NCBI GenBank assembly: GCA_001579985.1
Contig: LRSR01005278.1
Span: 1-41,923 of the forward strand
Reading direction: 5' to 3'
DNA length: 41,923 bases
Origin: Hypsibius dujardini
Lineage: Eukaryota; Tardigrada; Eutardigrada; Parachela; Hypsibiidae
Below, in pieces: positions 30,181 through 40,579 of the stretch. The position numbers and the translations under genes were made by a program. Each line of letters opens with the position of its first letter. Position 1 is the stretch's first letter. The notes under the pieces were generated by a model that searched no databases, was not told the origin of the DNA, and saw only the letters and a program-made list of their open reading frames with translations.

Positions 30181-31148
30181 CCGCGTGTAAACTTACTTTT
30201 GAGACTAACTTCACTGACATGCTGCTCCGTCCCCTTTAGCAGGGGGAAAGTGGGTCACCACTCATTCGACAGAGAATTTTCTCCTCCTTCGTTTTATTAT
30301 AAAAGATCTGCATTAATTTGGGTTTTTTTACGTTTTTTCCATCTTCTCCGGGAGGCACCAAATCGACGTTTTGTCCCTGTGAATCCGCACCAGCTATAGA
30401 AAATTGAACAGATGAAAGCTTCTCATCGTTTCTCAAAGGTGCTCAAACGTAAACAAATTTTGAAAATTCTTTGGCCAATCGATTATTGAGAACACATTTT
30501 CGTCGAATCCTTGCCAGAAAAAAGATCCACCAGTTTTCCCAGACCCTCCTGAGAATGAGGAGATTTTTTTTCATTTACCGTAATGGCTGAACCTCCCTCG
30601 TTGTTATCAAGACCGATTTTCAACAAAACACCAAATACAGCGCCCAAAATGCATTTTTTAGATCAAAATTTGTCTAGTGCTCACAACTTTACCTTTGGCA
30701 GCCCTCGTGGATCAAAGAGAAGAATAGGATCTCGCGGCGGACGCGCTGAGAACATTTTCAGGAAGGAGAATTTCGCCTTACACCATCTTCAACACTTCTC
30801 TGATTTTCAGTTTGATAAAATTAAATTTTTTTACTAGTTTAGCTTGGCTGCTTAAAGGGGCTAATTAATACACTTTATCAAATTGCAAAATAACAAAAAC
30901 TAAGAAAGTTGTGGAAGAAATAGCGCGTCTCATTTAGGCAGAAAAAGCATCCAGGATATCGCTGTTTTCTGGTCATCGGCGAGTTTGGCGTGTGGGCACG
31001 CGATTGATTGTTAGATTGAAGAATTGTTTTTATTTTCGTATAGGGCACTAAAATATCTAGCTTTTGGCGTTTTAAGTTTCTGTTGTTTTTCGACTTGAGG
31101 GAAGTGGGAGTTGGCAGAACTTAGTCTCAAAAGTAAGTTTACACCCGG
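30181..31148. mobile_element. MITE with 32-bp inverted ends and TATA target-site duplication
   Basis: The left end CCGCGTGTAAACTTACTTTT (30181 on) and the complement of the right end (31117-31148) match at 30 of 32 positions. TATA flanks both sides (30177-30180 and 31149-31152), which fits TA-targeting (Tc1/mariner-like) or a 4-bp TATA duplication. Inside are short open frames on both strands (30236-30436 minus; 30583-30837 plus) that look unlike a transposase, so the element is non-autonomous. Length 968 bp. Confidence 0.7.
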
Positions 31149-31201
31149 TATATTATACTAGTGTGTATTAAACTGTTGCCGCAGGTTCTGTATTTTTCTA
31201 G

Positions 31202-31508
31202 GACACCGCACCCCACCGCTTTGCGCCGCATATTTTGCACAAGTTGGACAGAGATACCCATTTGTCTCCGAATAATTTTCTCCGCCAGCGGGTGAAATTC
31301 GCCACACAGCTGTTGAGCAGGACAGTCGCAATGTCCCTTCGGGCCTACGGGATTGCCGGCTCCGAAGCCACTCAATCCTTCATAGAGCTGTTCAATGAAG
31401 TCTTTGACAAACCTCAATTCCAGTCACTTCCGTGACGCTTCAGCTCGACGACCTCACACTGCCGCAGACTGGAGTCAGCCAGAAGAAACTTCATCCGAAA
31501 TTCAGGTC

Positions 31509-31574
<66 letters not shown>

Positions 31575-31586
31575 CTGTTTGTTTAT

Positions 31587-31622
<36 letters not shown>

Positions 31623-31969
31623 ATATCTGTATGTCTGCCTGTCTGCCTGTCTGCCTGTTTGTCTGTCTGTCAGTTTGCATATATATATGTCTTCCTGCCT
31701 GTCTGTCTGCCTGGTCAATCATGAAAGATGAGATGCGTTTGTTTTCCAGAACTTGTTTTTCATCATTCGTCAGAAGTGCGGCGCGAACACCAATCCGACA
31801 TCGTACAACTTCCGGTACGTCTGTCGAAAGCTCGGAGCGCATCAGGATTATGTGTTTTCTGGGCGTGGGAATTGTGAACCTCGACCAGAGAGCTCGCCTG
31901 AAGTAGAAGGTCTTGATTCAGAGGAAGCTCTCTTCACTGATGATAATGCTTGGCAATCCAGTTCTGTCG
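31202..31969 (+). CDS. P-element/THAP9-like transposase, C-terminal exons (partial)
   Basis: Exon A begins at 31202 after TTTTTCTAG and encodes HILHKLDRDTHLSPNNF, RQRVKFATQLLSRTVAMSL and SEATQSFIELFNEVFD. Exon B (31750..31969) encodes NLFFIIRQKCGANTNPTSYN and FRYVCRKLG, then an acidic tail. The pairing of a KVxxAxQxLSxTVA helix with a later ATxxFIxLxxxxFD, and then IRxxGGxNxNPTxxxFxYxxRKL, is the pattern of the region after the RNase H core in P-element/THAP9 transposases. The frame of exon A meets a TGA at 31433-31435, so its 3' end must splice before that; the exact donor is unsure. The intron holds a long (TCTG)n/(TGCC)n array. The THAP zinc finger and catalytic core are not in the window. 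Confidence 0.55.
31505..31715 (+). repeat. (TCTG)n and (CTGC)n microsatellite
   Basis: About 17 clean TCTG repeats, then CTGC repeats, then a mixed tract, between the two P-element-like exons. Open frames through it are artefacts. Confidence 0.95.
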
Positions 31970-32039
31970 GTGCGTCTATGTGATGCAATCGTGTTGGTAT
32001 GACAGTGATGTACAAATTTAAGTCTATTTCACTTTTTAG

Positions 32040-32603
32040 ACCCAATCGACGATCCCGAATGGCGCCTAGAAGTCCGGCTTCCACCAAACGTGCCTAACCT
32101 CTTTATTCCAGCCACAGTTTCGCCAAATGGGTCGGCTCTCGAATACAACCTGCAAAATTTGGTCTATAAGCAGGCAGGCCTGACCCTCTCTTCCCTCCGG
32201 AAATTTGGTATGCCAAGCTCTGACCGATTTTCCTTCATCTGGAGAATGGCTTTCGACGACCCACGGGTTGGGATCTTTTGGCATTTTACAATGTGCGGAA
32301 TATGATCTTCGTGAATCAGCAAGTAGGGGACTATTTTAGGTCACTGAAGCACCTTTTCGAGGTAGGCAGATACAAGCAAAGTCAAGCAAACCATGACATT
32401 CCTTAAGCTTATGCCTAAGCTGCTATATCTTTTTTTGTGCCTTTTAAAATAGAAATTCCAGAACTTGTTTCCCATAGATGGATATGCAAGAGTATACTAT
32501 CTGCATGAAATGGTGAATAATTTGAACGGTTCTCCGCAGTTGTCGACCCTTCAGGGCGTGCTTGTACATGAGCTGCTAGGCATCGCATTGCAAACTGAAC
32601 ACG
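32040..32603 (+). CDS. Further exons downstream of the P-element-like gene, function unknown
   Basis: An exon starts at 32040 after CTTTTTAG and joins the 31969 donor in phase: DPIDDPEWRLEVRLPPNVPN, LFIPATVSPNG. A block ending at 32361 reads GWDLLAFYNVRNMIFVNQQV, GDYFRSLKHLFE. It joins in phase to exon 32453..32603 (KFQNLFPIDGYARVYYLHEM, then LSTLQGVLVHELLGIAL), which ends at a GTACG donor. The first and second blocks are in different frames, so an intron (possibly 32163-32245) or an indel separates them. Composition is coding-like but I do not recognise the family. The phase match suggests one transcript with the P-like exons, though it may be a separate gene. Confidence 0.35.
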
Positions 32604-34040
32604 GTACGAAACTAGAAATGTTTGTTAAACAGGCAGGCATTCAGACAAGTACACAAACAGACAGGCAGGCAGGCAGACAGGCAGGCAGACATACAGACAC
32701 ACACACCGACACACAGACAGACCACACACCGATATCCCTGCCACAGTCGCAGTATCCTATAAAGTTTTAGCGGTACTGGGCAACAGGCGGTCTAAATATA
32801 CGAGCACCAGCAGCCGCCATTGGCGCTGATGTCTGTCTGCTGTAGGCACAGCCGCGCATCGGCACTGCGTTTCGACTGTTTTTTAGACAGTCAAACATTT
32901 TTTTTAAAATATGGTTTGCGTGGTGACATAGGAAAAGATCTACTCTTTCCAACAAGCCTAAAAAGTCAATTTTAAATTTATGAAAAATCTCCAGTGCCAA
33001 CTAGCCTTTAGGGCAAAATCACACTGACTTCAAACATGACATGGCACGGTCTAAAAAGCGCTGTGAAAAGTGATGTGAAGTTTGCGAAAATTGTGAAGTT
33101 ATGCCTTTTTTATAAACTCTAAAACTTGTTGAATCTATTTTAAAAAACCCGTTAAGCAAAATATGGTATTCCTTAAAAAAACACAAAATACGACCCAAAT
33201 ATTAGCAAAACAATCAAATTTTGCAGTCCTGGAAAATTAACTGAAACCAATTATGAGAAGTTTTAATTAAATTTAAAAATTCAATAAATTGGGGTTCTGA
33301 CACACTAAATAATTTAATAAACAAAATCGGTAACGTGAAGTTACATTATGAAATCATGAATTAAAATATTTCACAAACAGAATTTTCTGTGGTTTTGCAA
33401 AGATCAGAATGAAAATGTTGTCAAATATGACACTTGCGACGCTCGCATTGTGTTTTGTGCCAAATTTTACATTCCAAAATATGTATTTACGTTGTTGTTC
33501 TGCAATACCGGTGCTCTATGTTTGTTGATAATTAAATAAGACTTGTATTTTAATTTTTTTCTAAATTTTGCCATTTACCTAGATGAAAGGATTCTTTTAA
33601 ATCAGTATACCAAACTTAAGATTCACATTTCCATACGATTGGAGTGCAGTTATACGTCGCCAGATCTGACGACAATGATATGTTATTAAGGAAATTTAAA
33701 GAACGATTGGATTTTGGATAATTGCGAATGTGTTGTATATCAGATTTTACAGTGTCGGATTTTGTCACACTTGATCTTCGCAGTGGTTTGTTGCAATCCA
33801 CGAATGCTTTTGGCCTACAGGCGTATATACTTGTTTTGCTAGCAGTACTCTGCCAAAGGCTTTGCTTGGTATATTAGTTGCTGTTGTGAATGATAAAACT
33901 AATAATGCTTTTGGTCTAGGCAAACTCGTTTCGTGAGTGTTTTATGCCTTATTCCTGAAATCCTCACATCTCTTTGCCTCTACTAATGTGATGCATTAGG
34001 CAAACTAATAAAAACGTTGTTGATTATAACGACACCCAAC
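32604..34040. other. Gene-free AT-rich DNA with a CAGA array
   Basis: A (CAGG/CAGA) array lies at 32655-32725. The remainder shows no exon or delimitable element. The phrase AAAATCTCCAGTGCCAACT near 32983 has a relative near 22165, probably part of a dispersed repeat. Confidence 0.4.
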
Positions 34041-34042
34041 CA

Positions 34043-34165
34043 AAGTTGTCCCATTTTGAAATTTAGGCTCCCATTCATTCTCATTCTATCGCCCGCCGGG
34101 TCCCACCCATTCCCATCCCATTTAAAAAGAATCCCCCATTCCTATTCCATAAATCAAATTTCCCA
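34043..34165 (+). mobile_element. Fragment related to the hAT-type MITE
   Basis: GTTGTCCCATTTTGAAATTTAGGCTCCCA and the C-rich CCCATTCCCATCCCATTT that follows match the left end of the element at 9697 with gaps and substitutions. No right end is present, so it is a decayed, truncated copy. Confidence 0.5.
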
Positions 34166-34592
34166 TTTCTCATTCTGCTTGTCTGCTTGTCAACGAAGTG
34201 CTGCCATTGATTCTTGGCAGCGCAAAAACCGTCACGTGGAGAGTGCAAGTGGCGGTCACATTGAGGAAAAGTAGTTTTTTATCTGGTAGAGTAGTAAATT
34301 CTCCATTTTTTGGCTGTTTTAGTTTTTAGTCTTTTGTTTCTCGCTGAATTGGAAGTAGTTACAAGTTTGGTTAAAAAAAACTCCGCACCCGGTACCGAAT
34401 CCGACAGAAGCGTAAGATAAACTCGCTACTCGGATTGCCGAACTCAATTCAACTGCAAGGTAGCCGGGCTGTCAACAATAAAAAAATGCGAATAGACAAA
34501 TCACAGGCATTGGTTTTGACGCGCACGGCTCATTATTTCACTTGCTCGCTGGTACCTTTTCTTTGATAAACTTTTTGACAGACTTTTTACAC
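34166..34592. other. Gene-free DNA at the 3' side of the astacin gene
   Basis: No exon recognised. Lies past the astacin polyadenylation signal. Confidence 0.4.
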
Positions 34593-34593
34593 A

Positions 34594-34599
34594 TTTATT
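34594..34599 (-). terminator. Polyadenylation signal AATAAA of the astacin gene
   Basis: AATAAA on the minus strand, 43 bases after the TGA at 34644-34642. Its position supports exon 8 as the last exon. Confidence 0.65.
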
Positions 34600-34641
34600 G
34601 ACGGCCGCACTGTCTCTAATAATTTCATCGGGCTTAACACA

Positions 34642-37608
34642 TCACTTACCGTTATTGCTATTTGCTACCGCTGCCGGCGTTACATTGATCGGTCGCTTCG
34701 TTAAATTGTTCTTTGTTGTTGCAGCTAAAGCATGCATGAATGTGTCCGTCTCCGAATCGTCTGCTGTTTTTAAAGTCCTGGTCACTGTTGTAGGCATTGA
34801 AATGGTCTCTGGTTCGTTTTCCGCATCGATGTCCTCGCAGTTGTACATGAGATTGATCTTCCTGATGTCGATTTTGCTCAGTTCGTAGCGTTGACCCATG
34901 ATGGCGGAGTCATACCTTTTCTTCGGCCGAATCGTCCATACGGTCTTGTCAATGGCAAAAGCATACTTTTCATAATGCAGCACCGATTCAAAATCGTATT
35001 CCTGATCGAATGTCACGCTGTTACTGAATGTTGCGAACTGTACTCTGTCAGCTAAAAAAAAACAGGCTTTTGCAATTCTCCTGCCAGATGTGAATAAAAG
35101 TAGTATAGTAGTAGAAAAGTATAGGCTTTAATAAATATAGTGTTTCCAAATGATTCTGCATCTGGCGTATAAAGGCCGAATGCACAATAATTTGTGGCGG
35201 ATGATGCCAAGCGACTTCAAATTGAATTTTGAGTGGGCCATTGTAAAAAATGGCATATTTATGGTATTTCTCAAAATAACTGTTTCGTAGTGAAAATCAA
35301 AGATAATGGAATAAAAAAAATTGTCTCCAAATAAAACTGTTCCTGAATCTACCGACACATAAAACATTTATATTTATTACAAAAATAGGTTTTAATGAAG
35401 ATATTGTTTTAAGTGATTCCGAATTTGGTTTTGAATAATGCCTTAAGTACGTACGATACATTTGTGGATAAACCAGACCTACTCTCGGCAATATTTGCGT
35501 AATTAATGTTCACGTAATGATCGCGGTCCCCACGAGCTTGTTCGTGATAAAATCCTGTGGAGTTGGAACTCGGGCAATGGCAGTTTAGTGGTATTTGAGA
35601 AGCATTATACACACGCGGCAAAAACCTCAGGCCGACCGAATTAAAGCCAACTTTTTACCGGCGCCCAGCAAAATGGGGTGGTCGGAGTTTGACCCAATTC
35701 TGGCCAATGCGTGCAGCTATTCCTCACATTGTTTGATTCATTGATTTAACACCAGTTTTACGGAAATCATACTTTGGCCAACTTTTGACGTTCCATCCTG
35801 GTTGTGCTTTCTTGTGACTCTCCCCGCTCAGTCGACACCCTTACCAAAAATTCCACTGATATTTTTGTACAAATATTTTTCTTCGTCGTGCAATTTAAAA
35901 AGTACGCGGGCTTTCGTGGGCGTCAAAGGTCGAGTCATCATACGTTCTCCGCAAAAAATCAATGAATCAATCGAGAAGATCCCCAAAACAATTCGAAGTC
36001 AATCAATCAATCGACTGAGCAAAGACTGCGTGGTCAGCTGTGATCAAAAACAGCTGCACGCATTGGTTAAAATGGCTCAAACTCCGACCACCCCATTTTG
36101 CTGGGCACCGGTAAAAAGTTGGCTTTAATTCGGTCGGCCTGAAGTTTTTGCCACCTTTGTAGCATTATACCCAGGGCATGCATCAACTCATGCTGGATCA
36201 GGCCCGACTGACGCAGACACGCAACTGCCAAATAATTTAAAGGGAATCATTGTTCGCAAGTCACATGTACTGTACTGTCTCGATCATTTGGTGCTGCTTT
36301 TGAGACCCACACGTACATTATGACTGCACACACTGTGCTTCACTGCAGTCATAATATACGATGGATCTAAAACGCAGCACCAAATGATTGAGACAGTACA
36401 ATAGCGGTATTAGAAAGCAGGCACAACTTCAGAAGCCGGAGGTAGAAAGTAACAAGTCAGACTGAACCGGTTGAACAGCAAGTCCCTTCCGACCTGCTAG
36501 TATCTGACAGGTGGCGCTCAAGAGCTTAAGTCGCACCTATGGAAATTGTTTTTGTTTAAAACTACTTCAGTTTTATTTAATAAAAAACAACTTTAAACGT
36601 TGCCTTCTATGGTGACTATGTTTAGAAAAATCAATTTTTTGCTTGAAAAAACCAATCTCCGTGAGATAAAAAACAAGAATACGAATTCGGTTTGGCCCCA
36701 AAACTGTAAGAAAACTTCCCACGTCCTACTTCCCATGTAAAAATCTAGTTGCGCCTGCTCTCTAATTGCCGCTTTCACGATTATAAAGATTAGTTCCTAC
36801 TTGAGAGATGCACAATTTGTTCTCCACCCACTCGTCCGACATATGAGGAGCATTCACTGAAAGTTAGAACGTGCATAACATGAACACTTGTACAGTATTG
36901 TATTTGCTTTGTAATTAGAATCAAAACTTACTGTAGGGGTGCTATTATTTTCAGGTAGTTTGGTTGTGTTGTGCGCGGAGTGAATCGGATACAGGTTTCA
37001 TCGGCGAATAATTTCATTGCTTTTTGGATGATTTTTCTGTATTTCGGTTCTATCACAAACAGGAGTAATTGTTAATATATACATGCTCAGCAATACGTTG
37101 CGCGAATGATATGTTTCGTTAAGCTAACCAAACACTGATGAGATGACGTAAGGGATAGAAACCGTGCTGTTGCTCGCATCTTTTGGCCACCGATAGGCAT
37201 CATCAGCGATGCCATTCTTTGCCTGTAAACAATCAAACATGGAAAGTGAATTTATATAAAAAAAACTGCCACTGATGAGTGAGATGGGAATTTTATCTCT
37301 TTACCAGCATGCCGTTTGATTCCGGACTGCTGTCCCGTTCCACCCCCATAACATCTCCTTGGAATAAATTCGTGTTGAGCAGTTCTGAGCTGGATTTAAT
37401 CGTTGAGTCTGCATAGTTTGATTTTATTGTCAAACGTATTAGTACTTTCCCAAAAAACCACGTATAATGAACTGTGTGGGAGGCGTGGATCAAAATATCA
37501 ATGCATTCGGAATTACTCACCGGACACTGGCGCTGCTTCTCTGTCATTTAGAATCGCACAGTGTAGGATAATTGTCAGCCATAGTTGAGCTCGATCATTC
37601 TTGTACAT
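34642..37608 (-). CDS. Astacin-family zinc metalloprotease (M12A), complete, eight exons
   Basis: Exons 37608..37521, 37408..37305, 37222..37129, 37049..36932, 36856..36801, 36224..36171, 35554..35483 and 35051..34642 all join in phase (331 residues). Exon 1 holds a signal peptide (MYKNDRAQLWLTIILHCAIL). Exon 2 has the propeptide motif LFQGDVMG, whose Asp caps the zinc. Exon 3 starts the mature enzyme (KNGIADDAYRWPKD...IPYVI). Exon 4 has AMKLFADETCIRFTPRTT. Exon 5 has CSSYVGRVGGEQ. Exons 6-7 build the zinc site HELMHALGFYHEQARGDRD, matching HExxHxxGFxHExxRxDR. Exon 8 carries the Met-turn region, here SVLHYEKYAF with Leu for the usual Met, then GQRYELSKIDIRKINLMYNC and a Ser/Thr/Asn-rich tail. 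Without further domains it is a short secreted astacin. Function in tissue remodelling or digestion is only a guess. Introns 5 and 6 each contain a transposon. Confidence 0.92.
35611..36160. mobile_element. MULE-like non-autonomous element with about 110-bp TIRs and 10-bp TSD, inside an astacin intron
   Basis: The left end (GGCAAAAACCTCAGGCCGAC from 35617) and the complement of the right end share about 110 bases, through CGAATTAAAGCCAACTTTTT and CCCAGCAAAATGGGGTGGTC, to the GCGTGCAGCT block. AGCATTATAC flanks both sides (35601-35610 and 36161-36170). Long TIRs and a 9-11-bp duplication are the marks of Mutator-like elements. No transposase is present; the open frame at 35802-36128 crosses unique DNA and the right TIR. 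The element lies in astacin intron 6. On the gene strand the TSD reads GTATAATGCT and includes the intron's GT donor. Confidence 0.85.
36275..36396. mobile_element. 122-bp hairpin MITE with TA target-site duplication
   Basis: The arms CTGTCTCGATCATTTGGTGC and onward, and their complement at 36340-36396, pair over about 57 bases with several mismatches around a 13-base loop. TA flanks both sides (36273-36274 and 36397-36398), as for Tc1/mariner-type insertions. Its transcript, inside astacin intron 5, would fold into a long hairpin. Confidence 0.7.
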
Positions 37609-39338
37609 TCTGGTTAAAGTCACGCGAACGAAAAACACGCGCAGATTCAGATAATGCCAGCTTCAAGAACTCCTATCACACGCATAAATGAGTATATATG
37701 TGGTGAAACAATAATCATAAAAAATAAACTGCCCTAAGCCAAAACCAAAACCTGTTATTCTTATTGCATGGAAAGTGGCTTTTCCTTCCCATTACTTATT
37801 GATGATGGCATATCACTACTTCAGTCTACGACTATAGACGCTCGATATAAAGAGTTTGCCGTACGCCTGAACACAGGGGCTAGAGGGTCTTTACAAGTTG
37901 GAACCATGACCTCTCATGATAGGGCCATGGGTGTAGACAAAGGAGAAAAAAAGAATTTTTTTCAGTATTGAGTCCAAAAATCAGCCTATTGTTCCTGATC
38001 AGTTTGGAGCTGATCGGGGTATGGGAAGNCTTATAAATCGCACAGTCATACGACAGTAATAATAAGTTAACCACACCCCACAACTGTTACGATGATCCGA
38101 AACAATAGGCATTTGTAAGAATGTTTCTTATCAGTGATATTTGACTATGAAATTGATTTCTGTTCTGTCTAAAAATGGTGTTGTGAAAAACGGGCATGGC
38201 TGTAGTTGTTGTTGCAGCCAACAAAGGCCAGAAGTATTTGGGATCCCTTTTCAGTCTTATTTAACTTTTGCCAGAAGAGAGAACGAAAGCCTCGCGGGCC
38301 TTGCTAAAACGGAGAGCGTACACTTCTTGTCCTGTTGCAAACTTTGAAGGAATAAAAAATTTAGAGCAAGGGCATGAATTTCAGTGTAACTAACCCTGCA
38401 TATTGGCTTTTAGCAAAGGGTTGCGTCAATAGAAAACGGTTGAACAAAACCCTTTAGAGAAAAAGGTGCGAGTAGAGCAAGTAAGAATTAAAAAAAGGTT
38501 CTGCGGGTTATGATTTACATTCGAGAATCCCAGTGCAATCCATCGGTTCTTCAAGTTCAAATGCACGTATGCCTTAACAGCTGAAATGGCCATGTATCAG
38601 CCGTTCAGGGGCGTGAACGACAAGTCCGCCCTGATTGCTGGAATACTGCGTGAAGCTATCGCGTGCCTACAGTTTCCAACACCGAGCGCACGAAAGTCTT
38701 TACACTTTGCCATAGTTGGGATAAGGTATTGGCTTTACCTTTTTCTTAAATTTAAACTACAAAGTCCGTCTTTTACAATCGAAGCTGTCTTACTTCCAGA
38801 AATGGAAGAGGGTCCTTTATCGACTAGTTTTTATTCAATGGAAAGCAGACAGACAGACAGATAGGCTTATAAGCTAGGCAGACAGACAAACACACAGCAT
38901 ATAGACATTCAGACAGACAGGCATACAAATGGACACATTGGAGACATATAAACAAACATGGAGTCAGACAGACGGACACATAAACAAACAGATATTTCAG
39001 ACATATAGACAGACAGAGACAAAGAGACAAACAGAGAGACAGGCCGAGAGACAGACACAGAGAGAGAGACAGAGACAGAGACAGAGACAGACATAAAGGC
39101 AGACAGCCAAAAAGACAGCACATAGACAGACAAACACTTAGGCAGACATATAGACAGACAGACAGACACATAGCCAAACAGATATTCAGACAGGCAGACT
39201 AACAGTTACGCACATCTGCTACTGTTTTCACTTGCACTTTTCTTGACTCTTTAACTGTCTGGCATTCTGTGATTTCTCTTGGAAAAGTTTGACGACAATG
39301 TGACTAAAAACAAAATAACGAAAGAGAGAAAACAGTCG
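37609..39338. other. 5' flank of astacin and gene-poor DNA
   Basis: The astacin promoter should lie just right of 37608. At about 37870-37975 there is an inverted relative of the repeat at 18955-19050. An n occurs at 38029. The stretch 38582-38700 starts after a CTTAACAG acceptor and reads EMAMYQPFRGVNDKSALIAG, ILREAIACLQFPTPSARK on the plus strand, a possible lone exon of unknown family (confidence about 0.3). A long (CAGA)n tract spans 38843-39200. Confidence 0.35.
38843..39200 (+). repeat. (CAGA)n tract, degenerate
   Basis: Long imperfect CAGA/GACA tetranucleotide tract. The long minus-strand LSVC-type frames in it are artefacts. Confidence 0.9.
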
Positions 39339-39659
39339 CTAAAATTGTCTAAGGGGAATATTGGCCGTCATTTTGCCCATGTTCATCAGCTCCTCGTGGG
39401 TCATTCCATGTTTGATGTTGATGCGTCTTGTGATGTTGGCGTTGACATTTTCAAAGGCCGTAGCATCCCGGACAGCCCTGTCAATCTTATGTATAACCTC
39501 CGCCTTATCGGGGTAGGTGATGAAACTGGTGACTTGACTGCAGTCCGAAGAACCGATCCTTCCGGTCCGATCTGTGCGGTGAATGTAATCCGAAATCTCC
39601 TGAAAAAAACCAACAATAAGACCCAATTTCTGAGTGCCTATTAGCTTGCTTGTTTCGCT

Positions 39660-39830
39660 ATCTGTCTAAATGTCTCTCTGCCCTTCTGTTTGTCTGTCTG
39701 TCTATCTATCCGTCTGTCTACCCGTCTGTCTGCCTGTTTAGCTGCCTGCCTGCCTCTCCGTCTCCCCATCTGTCTGTCTGTCTATCTGTAGTTCTCTTTG
39801 TTTGTCTGCCTGCCTGCACATCTTTCTGCC
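39660..39830 (+). repeat. (TCTG)n tract in the DDX28 copy 2 intron
   Basis: Degenerate TCTG/CTGC tract between exons 40118..39834 and 39599..39339. Its start resembles the tract at the same place in copy 1 (12600-12740), so it was part of the duplicated segment. Confidence 0.9.
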
Positions 39831-40579
39831 TACCTGTGGGAAGTCATAGTTAAGAACGTGACTGACGAACATCGTATCCAATCCTCTCGAGGCAATGTCT
39901 GTGCAGACCAGACACCGAAACTCTCCCAGCTGAAACTGCTCAAACCGGCCACGTCGGAAGCGTTGCAGTATTGCACCGTTCAAAGCCGGTGCGAGGACCC
40001 CGTTTTCCTGGATAAACTGTGCTAGCCAGTTGAAAGTCTCGCTGCTCCTGCAGAAGATCATCATGATCTGACCGACTTACAGACTCTTCTTCACCAACTC
40101 CAGTGCCTTGACTGCTTTCTGCCCGACCGACCGACCGAGGGAGAGACAGAAAACTAGACAGACAGTCAAACAGACAAACAGACCGACCGGCCAATGGCGA
40201 GACATGTAGACAAACGCAGATATTTACGTACCAAGAATGAGCTCAGCGCCTTTGCTCTACTCCCAACTTCCCTCCCTTCCTCCGCCTTGGATCATCTTAT
40301 TCCCCACTATCTTCTTGACCAAGTGGCTGAAACTATCATTCACCAGAGTATCTGCTTCATCGATGAACACTATGTGAATCCGTGACATGTCTTGCAGCCG
40401 GTTGGTAATGAGCTTACTCAACACACCGGATGTCGAAACGAGAACGTCTAGACGTTCTATGCGGTAGATCTACTGCAGAGTATTTGGGATGATTCAGTTT
40501 CCGTTGCGTCCACTCTCCTCCAGTCACCATCTCCGCGTTCAATTCCGTGTGCCTGATTGTGCCCAAAATGCAAATTTAA

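Noticed and set aside
31395-31842. LSVC and DRQT repeat frames, also at 38824-39177, 39650-39853 and 32465-32770
   Set aside because: Translations of TCTG/CAGA tetranucleotide arrays.
8468-40079. A variant genetic code with TAA/TAG as sense codons
   Set aside because: The transposase and nidogen copy B appear to end naturally at TAA, the lesioned genes also carry frameshifts or missing exons, and no such code is known in animal nuclei.
40066-40080. A 13-base intron (GTAAGTCGGTCAG) that would remove the TAA in helicase copy 2
   Set aside because: Far below the known intron minimum for animals, and the frame reads straight through with normal helicase sequence.
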